The translations under genes and the position numbers were made by a program. Shown in pieces: positions 1 to 6,400 of a DNA stretch of 19,572 nucleotides (the first letter of the stretch is position 1; every line of letters begins with the position of its first letter). The stretch covers positions 1-19,572 of the forward strand of contig JAEDMR010000013.1 in assembly GCA_016302925.1 (NCBI GenBank), in the 5' to 3' direction. The notes beneath the pieces are model-generated. The model was not told the DNA's origin. It searched no databases and saw only the letters and a list, made by a program, of their open reading frames with translations. This DNA comes from Bacillota bacterium. GTDB taxonomy: Bacteria; Bacillota; Clostridia; Peptostreptococcales; Anaerovoracaceae.

Positions 1-702
1 TATCATTTCGCCGGCATACATAACACCAATCCTGTCTGCGATTTCCGCAACCAGACCAAAGTTATGGGTGATCAGCATGATGGCCGTGTTGAACTGCCTT
101 TTCAGTTCCTTCATAATCTCCAGAATCTGTGCTTCGATGGTCACATCCAGCGCGGTGGTCGGCTCATCGGCGATGAGCAGTTCCGGATTTCTGGAAAGCA
201 TCATGGCAATCATGATACGCTGCCGCATACCGCCGGACAGTTCATGCGGAAAACTTTTCATCCGCTCTTCCGCGTCCGGCATCTTCACATCCTTAAATAA
301 CTTCAATACCCGGTTCCAGGCTTCTTCCTTCGATACATTGTCCAGCAGGATCGCCTCTGCCGTCTGATCTCCTACCGTGTATACCGGGTTCAGAGAGTCA
401 AGAGGATTCTGGAAAATCATACCGATTTCCTTACCGCGGATCTTTTCCATCTCCGGACGGGTACATTCCCGGAGATCATTCCCTTTAAAGATAATCTTTC
501 CGGTAATTTCTTCGTTTCCACCCGGCAGCAGATTCATAATGCTGTGGGCGACGGTGGATTTGCCGCAGCCGGATTCCCCGACGATGGCAAATACTTCACC
601 TTTATTCAGCACGCAGTTTACATCATTTACTGCGGAAAGATATCCGTCCTTTACTTTATAATCGATGGACAGATGTTCCAGTCTTAGTAATTCTTCACTC
701 AT
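1..702 (-). CDS. Peptide ABC transporter ATP-binding protein (DppD/OppD type), 3' end cut by window
   Basis: This is the ATPase of a dipeptide/oligopeptide importer. It hydrolyses ATP at the inner face of the membrane to drive the two permeases encoded just upstream. The visible 234 residues contain Walker A GESGCGKS (42-49), the Q-loop Gln (about 98, MIFQNP), the signature LSGGMRQR (155-162), Walker B LLIADE with the D-loop TALD (175-186) and the switch His in ITHN (about 213). Only the C-terminal part, with the oligopeptide/dipeptide C-terminal region, is missing beyond base 1. The ATG at 702-700 follows an AGGGGGG ribosome site at 716-710. The gene starts 14 bases after the permease C stop, so it belongs to the same operon. 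The residue after the switch His is Asn, where Asp is commoner in this family. An oppF-type ATPase and a substrate-binding protein, if present, would lie left of the window. Substrate cannot be read from the ATPase. Confidence 0.93.
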   Translation of the reverse strand, partial: MSEELLRLEHLSIDYKVKDGYLSAVNDVNCVLNKGEVFAIVGESGCGKSTVAHSIMNLLPGGNEEITGKIIFKGNDLRECTRPEMEKIRGKEIGMIFQNPLDSLNPVYTVGDQTAEAILLDNVSKEEAWNRVLKLFKDVKMPDAEERMKSFPHELSGGMRQRIMIAMMLSRNPELLIADEPTTALDVTIEAQILEIMKELKRQFNTAIMLITHNFGLVAEIADRIGVMYAGEMI

Positions 703-716
703 ACTTCTGCCCCCCT

Positions 717-1568
717 CTACTGCGTCTTCATATGCGGATCGATCAGGTCACGGAGACCTTCGCCCAGCAGGTTGAAGCCGAAAGTAACATAAACCAGAGC
801 AATACCCGGCCAGATGGTCAGCCAAGGTGCTCTCTGAATATAGCTCAGTCCCAGAGAAATTGCAAGCCCCCAGTCCGGTGAAGGAGGCTGGGAACCCAGT
901 CCCAGGAAGGACAGTGTCGTGGTGGACATGATGGTTCCCGGCAGGTTCAGAGATACCATAACCAGCAGGGATGGGATAACATTCGGCAGGATATACCGCA
1001 TCATCAGGGCAACATTGCTCTCACCGAAGGCTTTTCCGGTTTCCACGAAGGCCATGTTCCGCAGAGACATGGTCTTGGCACGGACGATACGGGCATAGCT
1101 GGCCCAGGCAACCAGAGAAATGGCAATGATGGTATTGGTCAGACTTTTCCCAAGAATCGTGACTACCGCCAGTGCCAGAATAGTACCCGGGATACACCAT
1201 GTCAGGTCTGTCATGAAGGTCAGGATACGGTCAACCCACTTACCGAAGAAGCCGCAGGCAAGTCCGATGACAACACCGATGGCCAGCTGCAGGGAACCTC
1301 CCAGGAAGGCAACCCAAAGGGCGATTCGGGAACCGTAAACGATTCTGGAGAACATATCTCTTCCCAGATCATCTGTTCCGAACAGATGTGCAGAACTTGG
1401 AGCCTCCAGACGACCTCCTGTTTTCTGTGTCATATAGTCATACGGCGCAATCTGGTCTGCAAAAATAGCGACTAAGATTACACTGACGATGATGACGAAA
1501 CCAATCATGAAATTGGCATTATGCGTACACTCATGGAGCCGTTCTTTCCATTTATTCTTTTTCTTCAC
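717..1568 (-). CDS. Peptide ABC transporter permease (DppC/OppC type)
   Basis: This is one of two membrane permeases of a Dpp/Opp-type importer. The N-terminus is a short basic cytoplasmic segment followed by a first hydrophobic helix (about 20-38), a periplasmic HLFGTDDLGRD motif (about 62-72) typical of DppC, and further membrane segments. The cytoplasmic EAA loop (GKAFGESNVALMMRYILPN, about 178-196) contacts the ATPase. The conserved LSFLGLGSQPPSPDWG block (about 219-234) and the C-terminal NLLGEGLRDLIDP are both present. I chose the GTG at 1568, giving 283 residues, because GGAGGTGA (1584-1577) lies eight bases before it. The GTG at 1580 sits inside that ribosome site and would be unreachable from it. 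With this start the gene begins one base after the permease B stop codon (TAA, 1572-1570), suggesting translational coupling. Confidence 0.92.
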   Translation of the reverse strand: MKKKNKWKERLHECTHNANFMIGFVIIVSVILVAIFADQIAPYDYMTQKTGGRLEAPSSAHLFGTDDLGRDMFSRIVYGSRIALWVAFLGGSLQLAIGVVIGLACGFFGKWVDRILTFMTDLTWCIPGTILALAVVTILGKSLTNTIIAISLVAWASYARIVRAKTMSLRNMAFVETGKAFGESNVALMMRYILPNVIPSLLVMVSLNLPGTIMSTTTLSFLGLGSQPPSPDWGLAISLGLSYIQRAPWLTIWPGIALVYVTFGFNLLGEGLRDLIDPHMKTQ

Positions 1569-1569
1569 T

Positions 1570-2472
1570 TTAGTTGTCACCTCCAGCCAGAGACAGACGG
1601 ATTCTCGGATCCAGAATTCCCATCAGAACATCACTGATCAGGTTGCAGATCACTGTCAGGATCGCAATCAGAAGCAGAACTGCCTGCACCACGGTAATAT
1701 CCTGTACGATAATGGAATTCAGCAGCAGATTTCCCATGCCCGGGAATCCGAAGATTCTCTCGGTGATTACCGCACCGGAAATCAGCCAAGGAATGGACAT
1801 GAATACCAAAGTAGTTACCAGAATCAGAGAGTTCCGCAGTACATGCTTGATCATAACGGTTCTCTTCGGCAGACCTTTCGCATAAGCCGTGGTAACATAT
1901 TTTTCATTGATAACATCCAGAACCTCCGTCTTAGTGATACGGAGCGTTCCTCCTACGCCCCCGAGCACCATGGTAAGTACCGGCATGATATAGTTCTGCC
2001 AGTGCTCATATCCGCTGATCGGTACCAGTTTCAGCTGTACTGCCAGGATAAGGATCATCAGAGCACCCAGCCAGAAGGACGGGATGGCCGTCAGAAACAG
2101 TGAAAAGTTCACTGTAAATCGATCAAAGAATCCATCTTTTTTTATTGCGCAAAGCAAGCCAAGAGGCAATGCGATCACCAGTTCCAGAATCAAAGATATC
2201 CCGCAGAGTTTCAGGCTGTACGGAATTCTTGCCTTCATTAAATCCCACACGGCACTCCTGTAACGAATGGAAGTTCCAAAATCTCCATGCAGGGTGTTTT
2301 TCGCCCAGTTAAAATACTGTGTCATAAACGGCTGATCATAGCCCAGTTCATGAGCGATCTCCGCTTTTCTTTCTGCCGATACCTTCCGGTCTACTACCAT
2401 GTCAACCGGATCACCCGGCAGCATGTACATCAGGCAGAACACAAGGAATGATACTGCGATAACAAGCAGCAT
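1570..2472 (-). CDS. Peptide ABC transporter permease (DppB/OppB type), probable longer N-terminus
   Basis: This is the partner permease of the importer. Family marks are the PGDP motif after the first helix (about 19-22), a periplasmic FGTSIRYR segment (about 65-72), the EAA loop TTAYAKGLPKRTVMIKHV (about 194-211), the LISGAVITERIFGFPGMG block and a C-terminal LDPRIRL. The start given is the first conventional codon (ATG, 2472), but it has no good ribosome site and removes residues the family normally has. The reading frame continues upstream, open, to a stop at 2526-2524. It encodes IIRDYIIKRILQG directly before this Met, which looks like the usual DppB N-terminus. An AAGGGAG site at about 2523-2517 would serve an ATT codon at 2511. 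The true start is therefore probably upstream and non-canonical. The gene directly follows the carboxypeptidase stop. Confidence 0.9.
   Translation of the reverse strand: MLLVIAVSFLVFCLMYMLPGDPVDMVVDRKVSAERKAEIAHELGYDQPFMTQYFNWAKNTLHGDFGTSIRYRSAVWDLMKARIPYSLKLCGISLILELVIALPLGLLCAIKKDGFFDRFTVNFSLFLTAIPSFWLGALMILILAVQLKLVPISGYEHWQNYIMPVLTMVLGGVGGTLRITKTEVLDVINEKYVTTAYAKGLPKRTVMIKHVLRNSLILVTTLVFMSIPWLISGAVITERIFGFPGMGNLLLNSIIVQDITVVQAVLLLIAILTVICNLISDVLMGILDPRIRLSLAGGDN
1577..1584 (-). promoter_or_regulatory. Ribosome binding site that decides the permease C start
   Basis: GGAGGTGA reads 1584 to 1577 on the minus strand. It is eight bases from the GTG at 1568 but overlaps the GTG at 1580, so it selects the shorter permease C product. 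It lies inside the last codons of permease B. Confidence 0.75.
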
Positions 2473-2510
2473 ACCCTGTAATATTCTCTTAATAATATAG
2501 TCTCTGATAA

Positions 2511-3536
2511 TTACATCTCCCTTCTATGTTTCTTCCTGTAAAGGACTGCTGTAATCACTGCGATAACGATTCCAGCTATGATAACACCTGCAAGCAGCAG
2601 GCCGTTAACCGGTTTCTCAAGATCCTCCGCTGTGACACCTTCTGTCAGTCCCAGAAGACTGACTGTTTCAGGAAGATCTCCACGGATAGCGGTGCCATCC
2701 GCAGCATATGCGTCATCTTTAATCCCCATGACCACGGAGATCCAGGTCAGACCATCTTTTTCCATACAGCCGGTAAAGCAGTATCCGGCTGACGGCGTCC
2801 ATCCGGTCTTCACACCTTTTATATATCCAACGTATGGATTTTCGTAAAGATCATTCGGCGCCAGAAGTGCATTGGTATTTTCATAGTCGAAACCCTTCTC
2901 CCGCTTGTTGGACGGTGGAACTGTGCCTTCTGTTTTACATACAATCTCACGGAACTTCTCGAACGACAAGGCATATTCCGCAATCTTTGCCATATCACGC
3001 GCTGTCGTTACGTTATAAGGAGAAATTCCTGTCGGATCACGGAATTCTGTATTCTCACAACCCAGTTCCTTCGCCTTGGCAGTCATCTGATCCGCAAAGG
3101 CCGACATGTCTCCCGCCAGTTCAAAGGCGAAAGCGGTTCCGGCTTCATTTCCCGAAGGAATCAGCAGATAATTCAGACAGTCTTCATAGGAGATCACTTC
3201 TCCCGCATACAAATGCCGCATCGGCTCCATGGAACTGCAGTAGTAGTGGCTTACTGCTCTTTCATCCACAGTCAGCTCTCCTTCCAGCTCCGGATTCTGT
3301 TCCAGAACCAGAATGGCCGTCATGACCTTGGTCATGCTGGCCGGCGGCAGCTGAGTATCTGCATTCTTTTCATACAGCACCGTTCCGGTGGTCGCCTCAT
3401 ACAGGATCGCGGCTTGCGCGTTCGGCGTCACATCCTCCTGTACTTCTGCTGCCCAGGCGCCCGATGGTATCAGGGCTGCAAGGAGCATCACCAGAAGCAG
3501 CATCCCTGCTGCACGAGTCTTTCTTTTCAAGCTCAT
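2511..3536 (-). CDS. DacF-like serine D-Ala-D-Ala carboxypeptidase, membrane anchored
   Basis: This is a penicillin-binding protein of the peptidase S11 family, which removes the terminal D-alanine from peptidoglycan stem peptides outside the membrane. A signal peptide is visible (basic MSLKRKTR, hydrophobic core 12-23, cleavage near AWA-AEV, about 30). The mature part carries all three active-site motifs: SMTK (67-70), SGN (128-130) and KTG (243-245). A C-terminal membrane helix (about 312-334) ends in basic YRKKHRREM. At 341 residues it is short for the family, with little room for the usual PBP5 C-terminal domain. It starts 13 bases after the serine hydrolase gene, with GAGGA before the ATG. 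Its stop abuts the permease B reading frame, so it sits inside the transporter operon. A clear paralog lies at 5166-6194. Family and catalytic competence look secure. Whether it acts on wall or on free peptides is not visible. Confidence 0.93.
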   Translation of the reverse strand: MSLKRKTRAAGMLLLVMLLAALIPSGAWAAEVQEDVTPNAQAAILYEATTGTVLYEKNADTQLPPASMTKVMTAILVLEQNPELEGELTVDERAVSHYYCSSMEPMRHLYAGEVISYEDCLNYLLIPSGNEAGTAFAFELAGDMSAFADQMTAKAKELGCENTEFRDPTGISPYNVTTARDMAKIAEYALSFEKFREIVCKTEGTVPPSNKREKGFDYENTNALLAPNDLYENPYVGYIKGVKTGWTPSAGYCFTGCMEKDGLTWISVVMGIKDDAYAADGTAIRGDLPETVSLLGLTEGVTAEDLEKPVNGLLLAGVIIAGIVIAVITAVLYRKKHRREM

Positions 3537-3549
3537 TTTCTGCTTTCCT

Positions 3550-4968
3550 CTATTCCACTTTCTGATAAATCCGGCTTCCGCACTTCACACCCCAGGCCTT
3601 TCCGTCCCGGATATAGAACCGGAAGGTACTGATGCGGCGCTCCGGCTTGTCTGCCAGATATGCGGCGAATGCCGCTTCTTCACAATATTTCAGGATCACC
3701 TTGCTGTCACCGTACCGGGCTACCAGCTGGCCGTCCTCTACAGAAACCACCGTATGCACCGGAATGCCTTCTTTCGAAAGGAAGTCTCCGCAAAGCCCAT
3801 CCTGCAGGCTGAAGGTCTTTCCGCACGGTTCTGCCCAGTTCTGGGTCGTCTCCAGCGGAAGCCCTGCAATGTAATTATAGCATACCCACTGGAAATCTTC
3901 CATTCCAAGATCTCCCTGATTGCAGAGACACGCAACGGAATATCCGCCGTCCATGAATCCGCCCTGGGTGGAAACGCCGTGCAGACCGCCGGAATGTTCG
4001 CAGATCATGCGACCGGCGAATGAACGCTTCCAGAGTCCCATGGTATAAAACGGTTTTTTTCGCAGCGGAAATGCTTTTCCAACCATCAGTTCTACGGCTG
4101 CTTCCGGAATAATCTGTTTTCCTTCCCATCTGCCGCCGTTGCTCAGCATCTGATAATACTTCGTAATATCCTTTGAAGTGGATTTCACACAGGCGCATCC
4201 GCGGAATGGCGGAAGCACTGACCAGTTATCATCCCAGACCAGCTTTCCGGTTTCTTCATCAATCTCAAACAGGCTGGTGATATTGTCATCTCCGGCCAGT
4301 GCTCTGGCTTCACTGCAGTCCAGATCCAAAATCGTTCTGGTCATGCCCAGCGGCTTGAAGATCCGTTCCATGAGGAACTCTTCCAGCGTGATGCCGGCTG
4401 CCTGGTCTACTATATAGGACAGAAGTGCATAGCCTTCGTTGGAGTAGCTCATATATTCTCCAGGCGCACCCAGCGGTTTATAATTTCCAGCTGTGATGTA
4501 ATCCACGATGTCTTCAATTTTATCCATCTTATTGGGAGAAGTGCGGATCATTTCCCGGTACCAGTGGGTGTCTCTCTCCTTACTGTTCATGGCAATGGAC
4601 CATTCCAGCGGTTCCATCGGCGGGATGCCTGCCCGGTGCATGGCCAGCGTCCTGACCGTTACACATTCATCTGCAGCACCCGGAACATGAAAGTCTGGGA
4701 AATACTTCACCACAGGATCCTCCAGACTCATCTTCCCTTCCACATCCAGAATGCAGCAGGCAAGGGCAGTCATGGACTTGCTCATGGATGCGATCCCGAA
4801 CATAGTGTCACCGTTGACTTCCTTCTTCTCCTCCATATTTCTGTATCCGTATCCCTTTTCAAAGAGAATCCCCTCCGGTCCGCGAATGCAGATGGCAACA
4901 CCGGGATATTTTTTCTCTTCGAACATCTTGTCCAGATACAGTTCCAGCTTTTTCGTATCTCTCTCCAT
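3550..4968 (-). CDS. Beta-lactamase-fold (class C/PBP4* type) serine hydrolase
   Basis: This serine hydrolase belongs to the beta-lactamase family (peptidase S12-like; it may act as an esterase, D-aminopeptidase or D,D-peptidase). It has 472 residues. The nucleophile motif SMSK (61-64) sits in GIASMSKSMTA, the YxN motif is YSN (175-177) in YMSYSNEGYALL, and the third motif is HSGG (325-328) in EHSGGLHGV. All catalytic elements are intact. There is no signal peptide or membrane helix, so it appears cytoplasmic, unlike the two flanking carboxypeptidases. That would suit hydrolysis of peptides after import. Residues after about 370 form a C-terminal extension of unknown role. The gene is preceded by a 197-base gap holding a strong sigma-54 promoter, and is followed after 13 bases by the carboxypeptidase. 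The purine-rich leader has only a modest ribosome site (GAGAAG). The exact substrate is unknown. Confidence 0.9.
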   Translation of the reverse strand: MERDTKKLELYLDKMFEEKKYPGVAICIRGPEGILFEKGYGYRNMEEKKEVNGDTMFGIASMSKSMTALACCILDVEGKMSLEDPVVKYFPDFHVPGAADECVTVRTLAMHRAGIPPMEPLEWSIAMNSKERDTHWYREMIRTSPNKMDKIEDIVDYITAGNYKPLGAPGEYMSYSNEGYALLSYIVDQAAGITLEEFLMERIFKPLGMTRTILDLDCSEARALAGDDNITSLFEIDEETGKLVWDDNWSVLPPFRGCACVKSTSKDITKYYQMLSNGGRWEGKQIIPEAAVELMVGKAFPLRKKPFYTMGLWKRSFAGRMICEHSGGLHGVSTQGGFMDGGYSVACLCNQGDLGMEDFQWVCYNYIAGLPLETTQNWAEPCGKTFSLQDGLCGDFLSKEGIPVHTVVSVEDGQLVARYGDSKVILKYCEEAAFAAYLADKPERRISTFRFYIRDGKAWGVKCGSRIYQKVE

Positions 4969-5051
4969 TTTTCTTCTCTTCTTTTCCTTTTATTTTCATG
5001 CAGGAAGGCGAATCGTCTTTTGCACAAATTTCTCCTTACGGTAATATTTAT

Positions 5052-5068
5052 TGCAAGAAACAAGCCAA
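5052..5068 (-). promoter_or_regulatory. Sigma-54 (-24/-12) promoter of the hydrolase/carboxypeptidase/transporter operon
   Basis: The minus strand reads TTGGCTTGTTTCTTGCA. The GG at -24 and GC at -12 are separated by exactly ten bases, and the -12 TTGCA is perfect against the consensus TTGGCACGnnnnTTGCA. Expected transcription start is near 5041, giving a leader of about 73 bases to the ATG at 4968. It lies in an AT-rich gap and no competing sigma-70 promoter is as good. A sigma-54 activator gene lies divergently 1.4 kb away. Confidence 0.78.
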
Positions 5069-5142
5069 CATGAAAAATATTGTTTTCTATTGAAAAAAAG
5101 AGGATTTTTGAAGATTGTGTGAATATCAATAGGCATTTTTTC

Positions 5143-5157
5143 GGGATGTTTCATCCC
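5143..5157. promoter_or_regulatory. Palindrome, candidate activator (enhancer) site for the sigma-54 promoter
   Basis: GGGATG TTT CATCCC is a perfect six-base inverted repeat with a three-base centre. It lies nine bases beyond the stop of the gene at 5166. Its centre is about 109 bases upstream of the predicted sigma-54 start, the usual place for an enhancer-binding site. It is not followed by a T run on the minus strand (GAAAAAATG follows), so it is a poor terminator there. Confidence 0.5.
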
Positions 5158-5165
5158 ATTTTAAC

Positions 5166-6194
5166 CTATTGTTTCTTTTTTCTATGCTGTATAAACACGC
5201 CTGCTGCCAACACAGCTGCCGCAATAACAACCAATGTGATCCAGATTGCAGTTTTCGGCGTTTTCAGATCCTCTGCCGTAAGCCCTTCCGTCATATCGTA
5301 TAAGGCTACCGTATCGACATATGCACCCTGCAGGTATCCCCCGTTTCCATCCGGAATGTCCTCTCCGCCGAAGACTGCCGAATACCAGATCAGACCATCC
5401 TTTTCCATGCAGCCGGTATAGCAGTATCCGGATTGGGGAATCCATCCGTCCTTGATGCCTTTCATATATTGGACATATGGTTGTTCGAACCCGGCATCGG
5501 GAAATACCATGCCGTTTACGGAGCCGTAGTCAAATCCTTTTTGCCGCTTGTTGGAAGGTGGAATTGTGCCGCCGTCCTGCAGCACCAGTTCACGGAATTT
5601 CTCGAACTGCATGGCATATTCTGCCATCTTTATCATGTCCCTGGCGGAAGTATAATGCTTGTAGGCGGACAGGCCCGAAGGGTCGGAAAAATGGGTGTTC
5701 TCACAGCCCAGTTCCTCCGCTTTGGCATTCATCATATCGGTGAAGCCTTTCATGGAGCCGCCGATTTCGAAGGCAAGAGCATTGGCTGCGTCGTTGGCAG
5801 ACCGTACCAGCATGAAACGCATGCAGTCTTCATAGGATATAACCTCCCCGCCCAGCAGATGCATCTGCGGAATCATGTAGCTGCAGTAATACGAACTGAC
5901 CGCATCCTCCGACACAGTGAATTCTCCCTCCAGCTGCGGGTTCTGCTCCAGCACCAGTATGGCCGTCATAATCTTCGTCATGCTGGCAGGCAGCATCTGC
6001 TCATCCGCATTTTTTTCATACAGCACAGTGCCGGTGGTCGCTTCATACAGGATGGCTGCCGTGGTGTTGGGCGTCGGATCCTCCTGCCGGCTTTCTGCCA
6101 TGGCACCTCCCGGCATAAGGAGAATCATCAGACTCAGCAGCAAAGCCACGATATACTTTTTCAACCTTCTATCCTTATTCACGATCCACCTCAT
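5166..6194 (-). CDS. DacF-like carboxypeptidase paralog with altered KTG motif (KDG)
   Basis: This is a peptidase S11 (penicillin-binding) family protein, 342 residues, collinear with the paralog at 2511-3536. It shares long blocks such as AAILYEATTGTVLYEKNAD and SNKRxKGFDY. It has a signal peptide (LKKYIVALLLSLMILL, cleavage near AMA-ESR), SMTK (71-74) and SAN (132-134), and a C-terminal membrane helix ending in HRKKKQ. The third motif, normally KTG, reads KDG (248-250) in GIKDGWIPQSGYC, so substrate binding or activity is likely changed. The ATG at 6194 lacks a ribosome site. A TTG at 6164, preceded by AAGGAT, would give a shorter signal peptide and is a realistic alternative. It is the first minus-strand gene after the divergent regulator and has its own sigma-70-like promoter. 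The 197-base gap after it carries a separate promoter. Confidence 0.9.
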   Translation of the reverse strand: MRWIVNKDRRLKKYIVALLLSLMILLMPGGAMAESRQEDPTPNTTAAILYEATTGTVLYEKNADEQMLPASMTKIMTAILVLEQNPQLEGEFTVSEDAVSSYYCSYMIPQMHLLGGEVISYEDCMRFMLVRSANDAANALAFEIGGSMKGFTDMMNAKAEELGCENTHFSDPSGLSAYKHYTSARDMIKMAEYAMQFEKFRELVLQDGGTIPPSNKRQKGFDYGSVNGMVFPDAGFEQPYVQYMKGIKDGWIPQSGYCYTGCMEKDGLIWYSAVFGGEDIPDGNGGYLQGAYVDTVALYDMTEGLTAEDLKTPKTAIWITLVVIAAAVLAAGVFIQHRKKKQ

Positions 6195-6225
6195 AAATTT
6201 TAATTTTTAGGAATTTATATTCGAT

Positions 6226-6254
6226 ATTATAGCACTGCTGTCACCTGCCGTCCA
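6226..6254 (-). promoter_or_regulatory. Sigma-70-type promoter with extended -10 for the KDG carboxypeptidase gene
   Basis: On the minus strand TGGACG (6254-6249) is followed after 17 bases by a perfect TATAAT (6231-6226), itself preceded by TGC (extended -10). The expected start is near 6219, about 25 bases before the first ATG. Confidence 0.65.
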
Positions 6255-6261
6255 TTTTTAT

Positions 6262-6290
6262 TTGATGTTTTTCCCTGTATTTCGATGTTT
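6262..6290. repeat. Direct repeats GATGTTT in the divergent control region
   Basis: GATGTTT occurs at 6264-6270 and 6284-6290, exactly 20 bases (about two helical turns) apart. Each is preceded by TT or TC and followed by a T run. The same word forms half of the palindrome at 5143-5157 (5145-5151). These are candidate binding sites for the adjacent regulator, but the region is T-rich and the match is short. Confidence 0.4.
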
Positions 6291-6321
6291 TTTTGGTTGC
6301 AACAGGTCGCTTTTCAGGAAT

Positions 6322-6341
6322 TTATCTTGTTTTATCTTGTT
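6322..6341. repeat. Tandem 10-base repeat overlapping the regulator promoter
   Basis: TTATCTTGTT is repeated head to tail with a 10-base period (6322-6331 and 6332-6341). The second copy overlaps the candidate -35 element of the regulator gene, so a bound protein would be expected to repress it. The role is inferred. Confidence 0.4.
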
Positions 6342-6364
6342 TTTACATGGTACTGTGGTATACT
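6337..6364 (+). promoter_or_regulatory. Candidate sigma-70 promoter of the regulator gene
   Basis: TTGTTT (6337-6342), a 16-base spacer, then TATACT (6359-6364). The predicted start is about 30 bases upstream of the ATG at 6401 and leaves the AGGAGGT ribosome site in the leader. Confidence 0.5.
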
Positions 6365-6387
6365 GTCTGTGTGCATAAAATATCTGC

Positions 6388-6394
6388 AGGAGGT
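6388..6394 (+). promoter_or_regulatory. Ribosome binding site that decides the regulator start
   Basis: AGGAGGT lies six bases before the ATG at 6401. The longer open frame from 6293 begins upstream of the candidate promoter and has no ribosome site, so 6401 is the start. Confidence 0.8.
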
Positions 6395-6400
6395 CACGTC

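Noticed and set aside
5143..5157. Hairpin as a terminator for the gene at 5166-6194
   Set aside because: The stem is short and is followed on the minus strand by GAAAAAATG rather than a T run; its position suits a binding site better.
6232..6247. Possible sigma-54 promoter for the gene at 5166-6194
   Set aside because: GG-N10-GC spacing exists (AGGTGACAGCAGTGCT) but the flanking bases match poorly, while an overlapping sigma-70 promoter with perfect TATAAT explains the site better.
6293..6400. Longer N-terminus for the sigma-54 activator
   Set aside because: The extra 36 codons overlap the candidate promoter and repeats and have no ribosome site; AGGAGGT marks the ATG at 6401.
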